Shown here one piece after another: positions 43,745 to 53,720 of a DNA stretch of 64,000 nucleotides. The notes under the pieces were generated by a model. The model was not told the origin of the DNA, ran no database searches, and was given only the letters and a program-made list of their open reading frames with translations. Within the stretch, counting starts at the first letter, position 1, and each line of letters begins with the position of its first letter. A program made the position numbers and the translations under genes. The stretch is taken from assembly GCF_025947365.1 (NCBI RefSeq), contig NZ_CP110012.1, positions 2,170,001 through 2,234,000 of the forward strand. The letters run 5' to 3'. The DNA is from Flavobacterium sp. N502540 (lineage in GTDB: Bacteria > Bacteroidota > Bacteroidia > Flavobacteriales > Flavobacteriaceae).

Positions 43745-43815
43745 ACTTAGCATCTCAGTTTCTTGGCCTCTTAAAAAAAGAAACTTAGAACCTCAGAACC
43801 TTAGCATCTCAGAAA
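43745..43815. repeat. Octamer-phased CTNAG repeat
   Basis: CTTAG and CTCAG alternate with 8-base spacing (CTTAGAACCTCAGAACCTTAG and similar). Related blocks occur at 43223 and 43332 in the opposite orientation, and at about 44188-44225 and 45919-45960 in this orientation. Confidence 0.65.
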
Positions 43816-43880
43816 CTTTAAAAAACACTTGCAATTGTTGAGACTATGTCTTTACTTTGCACTGTTCTTAAAATTATTGA

Positions 43881-43995
43881 AAGTTATCACGAAAGGCGGA
43901 GGGAAAGACCCAATGAAACCTTAGCAACCCTTTATCATAAAGAAGGTGCTACATTCTACTTAATACAACATCTTTGTATTCAAGATAGATAACAC
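43881..43995 (+). ncRNA. SAM-I (S-box) riboswitch upstream of metH
   Basis: GTTATC (43883-43888) pairs with GATAAC (43988-43993) as P1. GGCGGAGGGAAAGACCCAAT, CCTTAGCAACCC, GAAGGTGCTACATTCTAC and an AATACAA-TTTGTATT P4 hairpin form the SAM-binding core. A -7-like TTACTTTG at 43852-43859 lies about 23 bases upstream. About 240 bases separate it from the metH start; this includes an octamer-phased CTNAG block and no obvious T-run terminator. Confidence 0.93.
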
Positions 43996-44235
43996 AAATA
44001 CATTACACGTATTTCTCAAACTTTTCCTGACAACCTTACAATATTATTTTACTGAATTCAGTATCATGAGCGAATCATTAACGCATTTTTTTGTGCTTAA
44101 TCTTTCCCGCTTTTTGTTACAAACCTTTTAGATCTGACAGAATTTTTTAACTGTTGGATTTAAAGCGAAAATAGAATTAATAAAAAACTTAGCGCCTAAG
44201 AACCTCAGTGTCTTAGTGGCTAAAAGAATAAAAAT

Positions 44236-45240
44236 ATGTCAATAACAATTCAGGAAGCAATAAAAAAAAATATCCTAATCCTTGATGGAGCAATGGGAAC
44301 GATGTTGCAGCGTTATAATTTCTCGGAAGAAGACTTTAGAGGAGAGCGTTTCAAAGATTTTCCGCATCCGTTAAAAGGAAACAACGATTTACTATCCATA
44401 ACACAACCACAAGCAATCCGCGATGTTCACGCCGCTTATTTTGAAGCTGGTGCAGACATCGTAGAAACCAATACTTTTTCAGGAACTACGATCGGTATGG
44501 CTGACTATTTCCTGGAAGATTTGGTTTATGAACTGAACTATGAATCGGCGAAAATTGCCCGTGAAGTAGCGGATGAATTCACCGCTAAAAATCCGGATAA
44601 GCCACGTTTCGTAGCGGGTTCTATCGGACCAACAAACCGTACGGCAAGTATGTCACCGGACGTAAACGACCCGGGGTACAGAGCTGTAACGTTTGATGAT
44701 TTGCGAATTGCCTACAAACAACAGGCGGAAGCCTTAATGGATGGTGGATGTGATCTATTATTAGTAGAAACGATTTTCGACACCTTAAATGCAAAAGCAG
44801 CACTTTTTGCCATCGAAGAAGTAAAAGAAGAACGCAATCTGGATATTCCAATCATGGTTTCAGGAACGATTACAGATGCTTCAGGAAGAACACTTTCAGG
44901 ACAGACGGTTGAAGCATTCCTGATTTCAGTATCACATATTCCGTTATTGAGTGTAGGGTTCAATTGTGCTTTAGGAGCCGATTTGCTAAAACCATACCTG
45001 AAAACATTATCACAACATACGCAGTTTAATGTTTCGGCACATCCAAATGCAGGATTGCCAAATGCTTTCGGACAATACGACGAAACTCCGGAACAGACAC
45101 AAGCCTTAATCAAAGAATACTTAGACGATAACTTAATCAATATTATTGGAGGCTGTTGCGGAACCACTCCGGATCATATTCGATTAATTGCTGAGGTGGC
45201 GAAGGATTATAAACCGAGAGTGGCGCCTGTCTTGACTTAA
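44236..45240 (+). CDS. metH: Methionine synthase, homocysteine-binding part (MetH N-terminal module)
   Basis: 334 residues, only the zinc/homocysteine domain of cobalamin-dependent methionine synthase: [47 protein letters not shown] and the zinc ligands [11 protein letters not shown]. In most bacteria this is fused to the folate, cobalamin and activation domains; here those are in a separate gene at 45964. An S-box riboswitch precedes it. It transfers a methyl group to homocysteine together with the second subunit. Confidence 0.93.
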   Translation: MSITIQEAIKKNILILDGAMGTMLQRYNFSEEDFRGERFKDFPHPLKGNNDLLSITQPQAIRDVHAAYFEAGADIVETNTFSGTTIGMADYFLEDLVYELNYESAKIAREVADEFTAKNPDKPRFVAGSIGPTNRTASMSPDVNDPGYRAVTFDDLRIAYKQQAEALMDGGCDLLLVETIFDTLNAKAALFAIEEVKEERNLDIPIMVSGTITDASGRTLSGQTVEAFLISVSHIPLLSVGFNCALGADLLKPYLKTLSQHTQFNVSAHPNAGLPNAFGQYDETPEQTQALIKEYLDDNLINIIGGCCGTTPDHIRLIAEVAKDYKPRVAPVLT

Positions 45241-45245
45241 TCGTT

Positions 45246-45677
45246 ATGGGTGAAAGAAATGATGCGAAAGTAAATTATTTGGCAGTAGCTGGTTTTATAA
45301 TAGCAATAATGCTAATGATTCTTTTTAGTCGTAAAAATGCTGATGAATCTGAAAAGTATGGAAAGACTTTTAAAGGAGAAACTATTGGATTTACAACTAG
45401 AATTGAACATGAAGGGAAAAGAGATTATTTAAAATATTATTTCTATTCAGATAGAAAAATTTTGTCCGCGGTTTTAAGTAGAGATTATGATCTTGTTAAT
45501 AAGTTTTACAAGGTAAAATATGACTTAAATAATCCAGAAGAAAACTATATAGTCTTGGAAGAAGAATTAAAACCGGATTCACTTTCGCTTGTTAAAGCGG
45601 GCTTTGTAAAAACTAAATATTATTTCTATGATGCAGGTGTAACCTGCAAATACATAGAAAAATCAAAATGGAAGTAA
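45246..45677 (+). CDS. Hypothetical single-pass membrane protein between the metH halves
   Basis: 143 residues, no recognised family. One hydrophobic segment near residues 12-28 (VAGFIIAIMLMILFS) is followed by a soluble Lys/Tyr-rich domain (YLKYYFYSDRKILSAVLSRDYDLVNKFYKVKYDLNNPEENYIVL). It starts 6 bases after the first metH gene, so it is probably cotranscribed. It appears more AT-rich than the metH genes on either side, which may point to later insertion. Confidence 0.7.
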   Translation: MGERNDAKVNYLAVAGFIIAIMLMILFSRKNADESEKYGKTFKGETIGFTTRIEHEGKRDYLKYYFYSDRKILSAVLSRDYDLVNKFYKVKYDLNNPEENYIVLEEELKPDSLSLVKAGFVKTKYYFYDAGVTCKYIEKSKWK

Positions 45678-45679
45678 AA

Positions 45680-45842
45680 GTTCCGTAGGAACGACATATT
45701 TTGTAGCAACGGGATTTATTCCGTTGAAAAAGGTATCATCCAAAGCAAGAGTTCCGTAGGAACGAAACATTATATATGTTGCGGTTGTAACAGACCAATA
45801 TATACAAAAAAACAAAATAGAAATAAATGTTCCGTTAGGAAC
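45680..45842. repeat. GTTCCGTAGGAAC palindromic repeats
   Basis: GTTCCGTAGGAAC at 45680-45692 and 45751-45763, a variant at 45829-45842, and AACGGGATTTATTCCGTT at 45708-45725. They occupy the 286-base gap between the hypothetical and the second metH gene. Confidence 0.75.
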
Positions 45843-45963
45843 AACATATCGGTAAAACATAAAACATAAATACCTGTAAGGTTTTAAAATCTTACAGTTA
45901 CAGAAATATAGAATAAAAAAACTCAGAACCTAAGAACCTTAGGAACTTAGTACCTTAAGAAAA

Positions 45964-48639
45964 ATGGCAGAAAATAGAAGAGACCTTGTATTATCAGGAT
46001 TAGAACCGTTAATTATTACACCTACCAGTGTTTTTGTTAACGTTGGAGAACGTACAAACGTTACCGGTTCGAGAAAATTCCTGCGTTTAATCAAGGAAGA
46101 GAAATATGACGAGGCACTTGATATTGCAAGGCAGCAGGTAGAAGGAGGGGCGCAAATCATCGATATTAATATGGATGAGGGAATGCTTGATGGCGTTCAG
46201 GCAATGACTAAATTTTTGAATTTAATTGCATCAGAACCAGACATTTCGAGAGTACCTATTATGATCGACAGCTCGAAATGGGAAATCATTGAAGCGGGTC
46301 TTAAAGTAGTACAGGGAAAAAGTGTTGTAAACTCGATTTCATTAAAAGAAGGAGAAGAAGCCTTTATTCATCACGCTAAATTAATCAAACGTTATGGAGC
46401 GGCAGCCATTATTATGGCTTTTGATGAAGTAGGTCAGGCTGATAATTATGACCGAAGAGTGGAAATTTGTCAGCGTTCGTATGATATATTAGTCAACAAA
46501 GTTGATTTTCCGCCTCAGGATATCATTTTTGATTTGAATATTTTTCCGGTTGCAACCGGAATGGAAGAACACCGTTTGAATGCTCTGGATTTTTTCAGAG
46601 GAACAAAATGGGTTCGCGATAATTTGCCTCATGCGCACATCAGTGGTGGGGTAAGTAATGTTTCGTTTTCTTTCAGAGGAAACGATACCGTTCGTGAAGC
46701 GATGCACTCGGTATTTTTGTACCATGCAATCAAGAACGGAATGACGATGGGAATCGTGAATCCGGAAATGCTTTCGATTTACGATGACATCCCAAAAGAT
46801 TTATTGGAGCACGTTGAGGACGTAATTCTGGACAGACGTGACGATGCAACAGAACGACTTTTAGATTTTGCCGAGAACGTAAAAGGAGAAGTAAAATCAG
46901 ATGAAAAAGCGGTTCAGGAATGGCGTTTAGGTACGGTTCAGGAACGTATTACACACTCACTGGTTAAAGGAGTGGATGCTTTTATTGAAGAAGATGTAGA
47001 AGAAGCACGTTTGGCTGCTACAAAACCAATTGAAGTTATCGAAATCAATTTGATGACTGGAATGAATGTCGTAGGAGATTTGTTCGGAAGCGGAAAAATG
47101 TTCCTGCCGCAGGTCGTAAAATCGGCACGTGTGATGAAAAAAGCGGTAGCTTATTTATTGCCTTATATCGAAGCCAGTAAACAGGCCGGAGACAAACAAG
47201 GAAACGGAAAAATCCTGATGGCTACTGTAAAAGGGGACGTTCACGATATTGGTAAAAACATTGTTTCGGTGGTTTTAGCCTGTAACAATTACGAGATTGT
47301 AGATCTTGGTGTTATGGTGCCTCCGGAGAAAATTATTGCTGCTGCGATAGAACACAATGTAGATATCATTGGTCTAAGCGGATTGATTACGCCTTCGCTT
47401 GACGAAATGGTGTATCTGGCCAAAGAATTAGACAAACAAGGAATTAAAATTCCGATTATGATTGGTGGAGCAACCACTTCGCGTGCGCATACCGCTGTGA
47501 AAATTGCACCTCAATACAGAGAAACGGTTATTCACGTAAACGATGCTTCGAGAGCTGTTACTGTTGCCGGAAATCTGTTAGATCATAACCGTAAAATATA
47601 TGCAAGCGATATTCGTGCAGAGTACGATTCTTTTAGAGAAACATTTTTGAATCGTTCGAGAGATAAGAATTTTTTAAGTATTGAAGACGCGCGTAAAAAC
47701 AAATTACAATTGGATTGGGAAAATTTCAATCCGGTGAAGCCAAATATTATTGGTGAACAAATTGTTGAAGTCGATTTGGATGTTTTGGTTCCGTATATCG
47801 ACTGGACACCGTTTTTCAGAACTTGGGAATTGTTTGGAAAATTCCCGGCAATATTAACAGATGAGGTTGTAGGGAAAGAAGCGACTTCTGTTTATGCGGA
47901 TGCGCAGGCGATGCTGAAAGTAATTTTAGCAGAGAAAAAACTATCAGCAAAAGGGATCTACGGAATATTTCCGGCCAATCAGATCAACGATGATGATATC
48001 GAATTGACAGATGAAAACGGAAAACCGTTACAGACATTTTTGACTTTGCGTCAGCAATCGCAAAAAACAAAAGGAGCTCCTAATATTGCATTAGCCGATT
48101 TTATCGCTCCGAAAGAAAGCGGGAAAGTGGATTATATGGGAGCATTTTGTGTAACAACCGGTTTTGGTGTTGATGAATGGGCAGCTGAATTTGAGAAAGA
48201 TCTGGACGATTACAATTCGATTATGGTGAAAGCATTAGCGGATCGTTTTGCCGAGGCTTTCGCTGAATATCTTCATGAAAAAATACGTAAAGAAATCTGG
48301 GGATATTCATCAGATGAGAACTTAACTAACGAAGAAATGATTTCTGAAGAGTACAAAGGAATCCGTCCTGCTCCGGGTTATCCGGCATGTCCTGACCATT
48401 TGGAGAAACCAACAATCTGGAAACTTTTAAATGTAGAAAAAGAAATAGGCGTAACATTAACTGAAAGCATGGCAATGTGGCCGGCTTCATCCGTTTCAGG
48501 GTACTATTTTGGAAATCCGGAAAGTAAATATTTCGGACTGGGGAAAATAAAAGAGGATCAGGTAGTCGACTATGCCAAACGACGCAATGTTTCAACCGAC
48601 TATGCCATGAAATGGTTGAACCCAAATATAGCAGATTAA
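45964..48639 (+). CDS. metH: Methionine synthase, folate/cobalamin/activation part (MetH C-terminal module)
   Basis: 891 residues. Pterin-binding domain at about 15-300 ([35 protein letters not shown]). B12-binding cap and Rossmann domain at about 320-560, with the cobalamin-ligand motif [10 protein letters not shown] near 422 and [11 protein letters not shown]. The SAM-binding activation domain is at about 590-891 ([39 protein letters not shown]). It completes the split methionine synthase with the gene at 44236. No S-box of its own is seen. Confidence 0.95.
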   Translation: MAENRRDLVLSGLEPLIITPTSVFVNVGERTNVTGSRKFLRLIKEEKYDEALDIARQQVEGGAQIIDINMDEGMLDGVQAMTKFLNLIASEPDISRVPIMIDSSKWEIIEAGLKVVQGKSVVNSISLKEGEEAFIHHAKLIKRYGAAAIIMAFDEVGQADNYDRRVEICQRSYDILVNKVDFPPQDIIFDLNIFPVATGMEEHRLNALDFFRGTKWVRDNLPHAHISGGVSNVSFSFRGNDTVREAMHSVFLYHAIKNGMTMGIVNPEMLSIYDDIPKDLLEHVEDVILDRRDDATERLLDFAENVKGEVKSDEKAVQEWRLGTVQERITHSLVKGVDAFIEEDVEEARLAATKPIEVIEINLMTGMNVVGDLFGSGKMFLPQVVKSARVMKKAVAYLLPYIEASKQAGDKQGNGKILMATVKGDVHDIGKNIVSVVLACNNYEIVDLGVMVPPEKIIAAAIEHNVDIIGLSGLITPSLDEMVYLAKELDKQGIKIPIMIGGATTSRAHTAVKIAPQYRETVIHVNDASRAVTVAGNLLDHNRKIYASDIRAEYDSFRETFLNRSRDKNFLSIEDARKNKLQLDWENFNPVKPNIIGEQIVEVDLDVLVPYIDWTPFFRTWELFGKFPAILTDEVVGKEATSVYADAQAMLKVILAEKKLSAKGIYGIFPANQINDDDIELTDENGKPLQTFLTLRQQSQKTKGAPNIALADFIAPKESGKVDYMGAFCVTTGFGVDEWAAEFEKDLDDYNSIMVKALADRFAEAFAEYLHEKIRKEIWGYSSDENLTNEEMISEEYKGIRPAPGYPACPDHLEKPTIWKLLNVEKEIGVTLTESMAMWPASSVSGYYFGNPESKYFGLGKIKEDQVVDYAKRRNVSTDYAMKWLNPNIAD

Positions 48640-48786
48640 CTAAAAGTTTCAGGTTTTAAGTTTCAGGTTTTCTACGGCAACTTGAAACTTGAAACTTGAA
48701 ACAACCAATATTTGATTTATGTTTTTTGATTCAGATTTTTTACACCATTTTTCAAAACTCATAATTCATAACTCATAATTAAAAGA

Positions 48787-49743
48787 ATGAAAGTAACAGA
48801 ACATATAGAAAACGCGAAAGGAAATACATTATTCTCGTTTGAACTTATTCCGCCTCAAAAAGGGAAGAGCATTCAGGAATTGTATGATAATATTGATCCG
48901 TTGATGGAGTTTAAACCGCCATTTATTGATGTAACCACTTCGCGTGAAGAATATATCTATATTGATAAAGGAAACGGACTTTTAGATAAAAAGCTAACAC
49001 GTATGCGTCCGGGAACGCTTGGAATTTGTGCTTCTATAAAACATAAATACAATGTTGATACGGTGCCACATTTGCTTTGCGGAGGATTTACGCAGGAAGA
49101 AACGGAATACATGCTGGTAGATTGCCAGTATTTAGGAATCAATAATGTAATGGCACTTCGCGGTGACGCTATGAAAGACGAGCAATCTTTTGTGCCAAAA
49201 GCGGGTGGGAATAGTTACGCTATTGATTTGGTGCGTCAGATCAACAACTTAAACAGCGGAAAATATCTTCATGAATTAATGGACGCTGATAATAAGGCCG
49301 ATTTTTGTATAGGTGTTGCGGGTTATCCGGAAAAACACCTGGAATCTCCTTCTTTGCAATCTGATCTAAAAAGATTGAAAGAGAAAGTAGATGCGGGAGC
49401 CGATTATGTGGTGACCCAAATGTTTTTTGATAATGCTAAATATTTTGCCTTTGTAGAAAAAGCAAGAGAAATTGGTATCACAATTCCGATTATTCCGGGA
49501 ATTAAGCCCATTGCCGTTCAAAGACATTTACAGATTTTACCTCAGATTTTTAGAATCGATTTGCCGGAGGATTTAATTGATGCTGTAGATAAATGTAAAA
49601 ACAATGCCGAAATCAAGCAAGTCGGAATCGAGTGGGCTGTTCAGCAATCATTAGAATTAAAAGCTGCCGGAGTTCCTGTTTTACATTATTATTCAATGGG
49701 GAAATCAGAGAATATCCGCCAGATTGCGCGTCAGGTTTTCTAA
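48787..49743 (+). CDS. metF: 5,10-methylenetetrahydrofolate reductase
   Basis: 318 residues of the MetF TIM-barrel flavoprotein: FSFELIPPQKGKS at the N-terminus, DVTTSREE, CGGFTQEETEY, NVMALRGD, ADYVVTQMFFDNAKYFAFVEKAREIGI and IIPGIKPI. It makes 5-methyltetrahydrofolate, the methyl donor for MetH, and follows the metH C-terminal gene by 147 bases. A terminator ends the transcript. Confidence 0.95.
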   Translation: MKVTEHIENAKGNTLFSFELIPPQKGKSIQELYDNIDPLMEFKPPFIDVTTSREEYIYIDKGNGLLDKKLTRMRPGTLGICASIKHKYNVDTVPHLLCGGFTQEETEYMLVDCQYLGINNVMALRGDAMKDEQSFVPKAGGNSYAIDLVRQINNLNSGKYLHELMDADNKADFCIGVAGYPEKHLESPSLQSDLKRLKEKVDAGADYVVTQMFFDNAKYFAFVEKAREIGITIPIIPGIKPIAVQRHLQILPQIFRIDLPEDLIDAVDKCKNNAEIKQVGIEWAVQQSLELKAAGVPVLHYYSMGKSENIRQIARQVF

Positions 49744-49756
49744 GATTTTATGCATA

Positions 49757-49795
49757 AATTTTGTCATTTCGATGTAGTAGAAATGACAAAATTTT
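49757..49795 (+). terminator. Terminator after metF
   Basis: AATTTTGTCATTTC (49757-49770) is exactly complementary to 49780-49793, giving a 14-bp stem of the gtcatttcga intergenic type. Confidence 0.75.
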
Positions 49796-49839
49796 ACCGA
49801 TAATTGCTTTTTAGGATTAATTTTGAATTTATTTTAAAG

Positions 49840-50499
49840 ATGATGAAAAAAGAAGAATTACAGGCAATAGCCTCTCAGCTAAAGCATCCTACAGGAGAAA
49901 AAGGAATAGAAATGGCGAATATGATGCATGAAATCAACATCAATATGACGCGCCATTCCGTTCAAAATCTGCACGTAATATCGGGAAATGCAATTTTAGA
50001 ATTAGGCCACGGAAATGCCGGACATTTAGAGTATGTACTAGAGCAAGCCCAGGATCTGACTTACTACGGACTTGAAATGTCGGAGTTAATGTGTCAGGAA
50101 GCGCAACAAATTAATATTGCTTTTGTAGCTAAAAAGCAGGCTCACTTTTCTCTTTATGGTGGAACCGATATTCCATTTGAAGAAGCCTCTTTTGATAAAA
50201 TATTTACGGTAAACACCATTTACTTTTGGCAGGAACCGGAGAAGCTGCTCTCAGAAATTTACAGAGTTTTAAAACCGGAGGGTACTTTTTGCATCACCTT
50301 TGCCGAAGAAAGTTTTATGAAACAACTGCCTTTTACTCAGTTTGAATTCAATCTTTACAGTACTGAAAAAGCGGAAAGTTTAATTGAGAAAACAGCTTTC
50401 CAAGTCGTGCATAAAGAAACGCTGACTGAAAGTGTAAAAAGTAAACTGGGCGAATGGGTAGACAGAGATTTTACCACTTTGGTATTAGGAAAACGTTGA
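49840..50499 (+). CDS. Class I SAM-dependent methyltransferase
   Basis: About 219 residues from the ATG at 49840 (a second ATG follows directly). Motif I AILELGHGNAGHLEYVLEQA and the later FDKIFTVNTIYFWQEPEKLLSEIYRVLKPEGTF are the SAM-binding and post-motif regions of the Rossmann methyltransferases. A good -7 element TAATTTTG lies at about 49818-49825. Substrate unknown. It is a separate unit from metF despite being adjacent. Confidence 0.85.
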   Translation: MMKKEELQAIASQLKHPTGEKGIEMANMMHEININMTRHSVQNLHVISGNAILELGHGNAGHLEYVLEQAQDLTYYGLEMSELMCQEAQQINIAFVAKKQAHFSLYGGTDIPFEEASFDKIFTVNTIYFWQEPEKLLSEIYRVLKPEGTFCITFAEESFMKQLPFTQFEFNLYSTEKAESLIEKTAFQVVHKETLTESVKSKLGEWVDRDFTTLVLGKR

Positions 50500-50667
50500 T
50501 CCCCTGATTTTCTTCACCGTATTTTTTTTGCATATTTTCATAGATTCCGAAGTAATTTGACTCTTTGGAATTAAAAAAATGATACCGTTAATTTTAGTAC
50601 TCCTTTTTTGAGTAATTTAATTGGCTTTATTTTATGTTGCTATTTCTGAATGTAATCCTTTAAAATT

Positions 50668-51891
50668 ATGGAGATTAAAAAGATCGATTTTCTAAAAAGT
50701 TACAGCAGTATTCTATTGCTTTTAGGCGGAATCTTGCTTGGAAGTATTTTGGGATTAGTTTTCAAGGAAAAAGTTGAGGTCATAAAACCATTGGGAGATA
50801 TTTTCCTCAATCTGCTCTTTACGGCTATTATCCCTTTAATTTTCTTTACCATTGCGTCTTCAATTGCCAGTCTGGAAAGAACAGAGAAATTAGGAAAACT
50901 GTTTGTAATCATGGTTTTGGTTTTTTTAAGCACCATTTTAATTTCGGCAATTGTAATGATTTTGGCAGTATATCTTTTTCCAATTCATCAGAATATTATA
51001 TTATCTAAAGTCCCGATAGAAAACATCCAATCAGGAAGTATTGGTGAGCAAATAGCACAGCTGGTTACCGTAAATGATTTCTTTGAATTACTGTCCCGAA
51101 AAAGTATGCTGGCGCTTATTATTTTTTCTTTTCTAATTGGTTTTGCCAGTCTGCAATCCGGAGAAAAAGGAAGCGCTTTCAGAAGTTTTCTTGATTCAGG
51201 TAACGAAGTCATGAAGCAGCTTTTGAACCTTATTATGAAATTGGCTCCAATTGGTTTGGGGGCTTATTTTGCGTATCAGGTTGGAGTTTTTGGTCCGCAA
51301 TTGTTTGGTGTTTATGCCAAGCCTTTAGGGGTTTATTATGCGGCCTGTATATTCTATTTCTTTGTATTTTTCAGTTTGTACGCCTTAGTGGCCGGAGGGA
51401 AAAGAGCTTTTGTGGTATTTTGGAGCAATAATATTACGCCGGCTTTAACGGCGGTTGGAACCTGCAGCAGTATTGCCACCATCCCTGCGAATCTGGAAGC
51501 CGCTGAGAAGATGAATATTCCTAAACACGTTCGCAATTTGGTCATTCCGCTTGGAGCGCCCTTGCATAAAGACGGTTCAAGTATGTCCTCTATCCTTAAA
51601 ATAACCGTTCTTTTTGCCATGTTTGGAAAAGATTTCACGGCACCTTCGACCATACTTTTGGCGCTCGGAATTACCGTAATCGTTTCAATTGTAGAAGGTG
51701 GAATTCCAAATGGAGGTTATATCGGAGAAGTTCTGGCCATTACAGTTTACGGCCTGCCAATGGAACAAGCCCTGCCGGTCGCTATGATTTTAGGAACTCT
51801 GGTCGACCCGATAGCGACTTTGCTAAATGTCAATGGCGATCTCATTTGTTCGATGGTGGTCTCGAGGTTTTCCGAAAAAACGAAGTGGTAG
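50668..51891 (+). CDS. Dicarboxylate/amino acid:cation symporter (DAACS family)
   Basis: 407 residues, polytopic inner-membrane carrier of the GltP/DctA family. Visible family features: GDIFLNLLFTAIIPLIFFTIASSIASL near residues 43-69, the serine-rich loop GTCSSIATIPANLEAAEKM, LGAPLHKDGSSMSSILKI, and GGIPNGGYIGEVLAI. It imports glutamate, aspartate or C4-dicarboxylates with Na+ or H+. The PLP decarboxylase gene follows on the same strand after 126 bases. Confidence 0.92.
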   Translation: MEIKKIDFLKSYSSILLLLGGILLGSILGLVFKEKVEVIKPLGDIFLNLLFTAIIPLIFFTIASSIASLERTEKLGKLFVIMVLVFLSTILISAIVMILAVYLFPIHQNIILSKVPIENIQSGSIGEQIAQLVTVNDFFELLSRKSMLALIIFSFLIGFASLQSGEKGSAFRSFLDSGNEVMKQLLNLIMKLAPIGLGAYFAYQVGVFGPQLFGVYAKPLGVYYAACIFYFFVFFSLYALVAGGKRAFVVFWSNNITPALTAVGTCSSIATIPANLEAAEKMNIPKHVRNLVIPLGAPLHKDGSSMSSILKITVLFAMFGKDFTAPSTILLALGITVIVSIVEGGIPNGGYIGEVLAITVYGLPMEQALPVAMILGTLVDPIATLLNVNGDLICSMVVSRFSEKTKW

Positions 51892-52017
51892 CTTCAGTCT
51901 TTCAAAACAAATAAATCTAATACTAAAATCAGCGTTAATCTGCTTAACCTGTAAAATCCGTGTGCTAATTTTTAGCAGTAAAGAAGTTTTACAGCCAGGC
52001 ATAAAAAGTAGTTTACA

Positions 52018-53427
52018 ATGAATTCAATACTTCAAAATGATCTGAACGATCTTGAAAACATTCTGGAAAAAGCAAAACAGCACGGAATAGCGTTTTTGGA
52101 CAATCTTGAAAACGTTCCAACTTCCAGTAAAAACACAATTGATCCAACCCGAAAGCTAGACGAGACAGGCTTAGGGTCATTAGGGGCTTTGGAAGAATTT
52201 AAGGAGAGATTGGCACCATTGATGGTAGCTTCTCCGGGGCCAAGGTATTTAGGTTTTGTAACCGGAGGATCAACGCCAGCTTCTATTGTGGGCGACTGGT
52301 TGTCTACAATTTACGATCAGAATACTCAGGCGGTTAAGGCGCAAGGAGGAACTTCGGCTCTAATCGAGTTTGAGACCATTCATTTATTGCGACAGTTATT
52401 AGAGCTTCCCGAATCTTTTTTAGGGGGATTTGTGACTGGAGCGACCATGTCAAATTTTACCTGTTTAGGAGTGGCAAGACAGTGGATTGGTGCCCAGTCA
52501 GGAAAAGATTTTGCTAAAAACGGAGTATCCGGGCCCATACCTATCTTAACTGCAACACCTCATTCGTCATCCATAAAAACATTATCGATGCTGGGGATTG
52601 GAAGTAACAATTATACGGTGCTTAAAACTGCAGAAGGCAATAGAGAAGCTATTGATATCGGCGACCTGCAGAAGAATATAGAAAGTTTAAATGGAGAGCC
52701 GTTTATCCTGATTTCGAGCGCTGGAACCGTGAATACAGCCGATTTTGATGATTTTGTGGCTATTGCAAAACTTAGAGAAAAATACAATTTCTGGTGGCAT
52801 ATTGATGCCGCTTTTGGTGGTTTTGCAGCAGTTTCTGAAAAATTCAAACATCTTACAGAAGGCTGGGAAGGTGCAGACAGTATTACAATTGATTGTCACA
52901 AATGGTTAAACGTGCCTTATGAAAGTGCTTTTTATTTAATTAAAAAAGAGCATGTTGGACTGCAAATCGAGACGTTCCAAAATTCTAACGCACCTTATTT
53001 AGGGAATCCTCTGGAGAATTTTAATTACCTGAATGTGCTGCCTGAAAATTCACGCCGATTAAGAGCTTTACCGGTTTGGTTCTCTTTACTGGCCTACGGA
53101 AAAGAAGGATTTAAAGATATCGTAGAGAAAAGTACGGCATTGGCACTGCATTTTGCAAACGCCCTTATCGAAGAAGAGAATTTCGAACTGTTGGCTCCAA
53201 TCCGACTGAATAACGTTTGTTTTACATTAAAAGGAGACCATAATCAGGACAATGTAAGTACGTTTTTGATGCATTTAAATGACACAGGAAAGGTGTTTAT
53301 GACGCCAACCGTTTATCAAAACCGAAAAGGAATTAGAGCGTCTTTTGTCAATTGGCGCACTACTGAAAATGATATCAAAATAATTATTGAAGAGATAAAA
53401 AAGACCATTTCTGAATTGGATTTTTAA
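52018..53427 (+). CDS. PLP-dependent decarboxylase (group II, aromatic/glutamate type)
   Basis: 469 residues of the group II amino acid decarboxylase family. The PLP lysine is K295 in TIDCHKWLNVPYESAF. PRYLGFVTGGSTPASIVGDWLS, GGFVTGATMSNFTCLGVARQW and FWWHIDAAFGGFAAVS are conserved regions. Substrate (glutamate, aspartate, aromatic or diamino acid) cannot be decided. The neighbouring dicarboxylate/amino-acid symporter suggests an acidic amino acid, but they may be separate units. Confidence 0.88.
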   Translation: MNSILQNDLNDLENILEKAKQHGIAFLDNLENVPTSSKNTIDPTRKLDETGLGSLGALEEFKERLAPLMVASPGPRYLGFVTGGSTPASIVGDWLSTIYDQNTQAVKAQGGTSALIEFETIHLLRQLLELPESFLGGFVTGATMSNFTCLGVARQWIGAQSGKDFAKNGVSGPIPILTATPHSSSIKTLSMLGIGSNNYTVLKTAEGNREAIDIGDLQKNIESLNGEPFILISSAGTVNTADFDDFVAIAKLREKYNFWWHIDAAFGGFAAVSEKFKHLTEGWEGADSITIDCHKWLNVPYESAFYLIKKEHVGLQIETFQNSNAPYLGNPLENFNYLNVLPENSRRLRALPVWFSLLAYGKEGFKDIVEKSTALALHFANALIEEENFELLAPIRLNNVCFTLKGDHNQDNVSTFLMHLNDTGKVFMTPTVYQNRKGIRASFVNWRTTENDIKIIIEEIKKTISELDF

Positions 53428-53446
53428 TTCGATAGTCTAAATTTTT

Positions 53447-53480
53447 AAAGCCCGATTAGATTCTAGTCGGGCTTTTTTTT
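53447..53480 (+). terminator. Terminator after the PLP decarboxylase
   Basis: AAAGCCCGATTAGA (53447-53460) pairs with 53462-53475, one G-T pair, followed by a T-run. Confidence 0.85.
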
Positions 53481-53655
53481 GCCCTTTTTTGAAAATTTGA
53501 GGAGCGGTCAGCCTGGATTTTTTAATTTTTATCTCATGATTTCTTAAGGAAAGTTTAAGTAAAATTTAATTATTCTTTAAGTATTGATCTGTTTGTTATG
53601 TTTTCTGTTATTTAAAAGTTAATCACTATTCTTATTTAGAATAATTAAAAATAAC

Positions 53656-53686
53656 TTGGAAAAAACCTTTTGAGAGCCTAATTTTG
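53656..53686 (+). promoter_or_regulatory. Promoter of the iron-uptake-type operon
   Basis: TTG (53656-53658) and TAATTTTG (53679-53686), spaced by 20 bases, 35 bases before the receptor start. Confidence 0.6.
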
Positions 53687-53720
53687 TTGCTAATTTAATT
53701 TTCAAACCAAAATTTATTAG

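Noticed and set aside
43223..43830. CRISPR array
   Set aside because: Repeats are palindromic and tandemly duplicated with no uniform spacer length and no cas genes nearby.
44066..44131. A 21-codon ORF between the metH riboswitch and metH
   Set aside because: One Met and no Cys, no terminator, no similarity to the other leaders.
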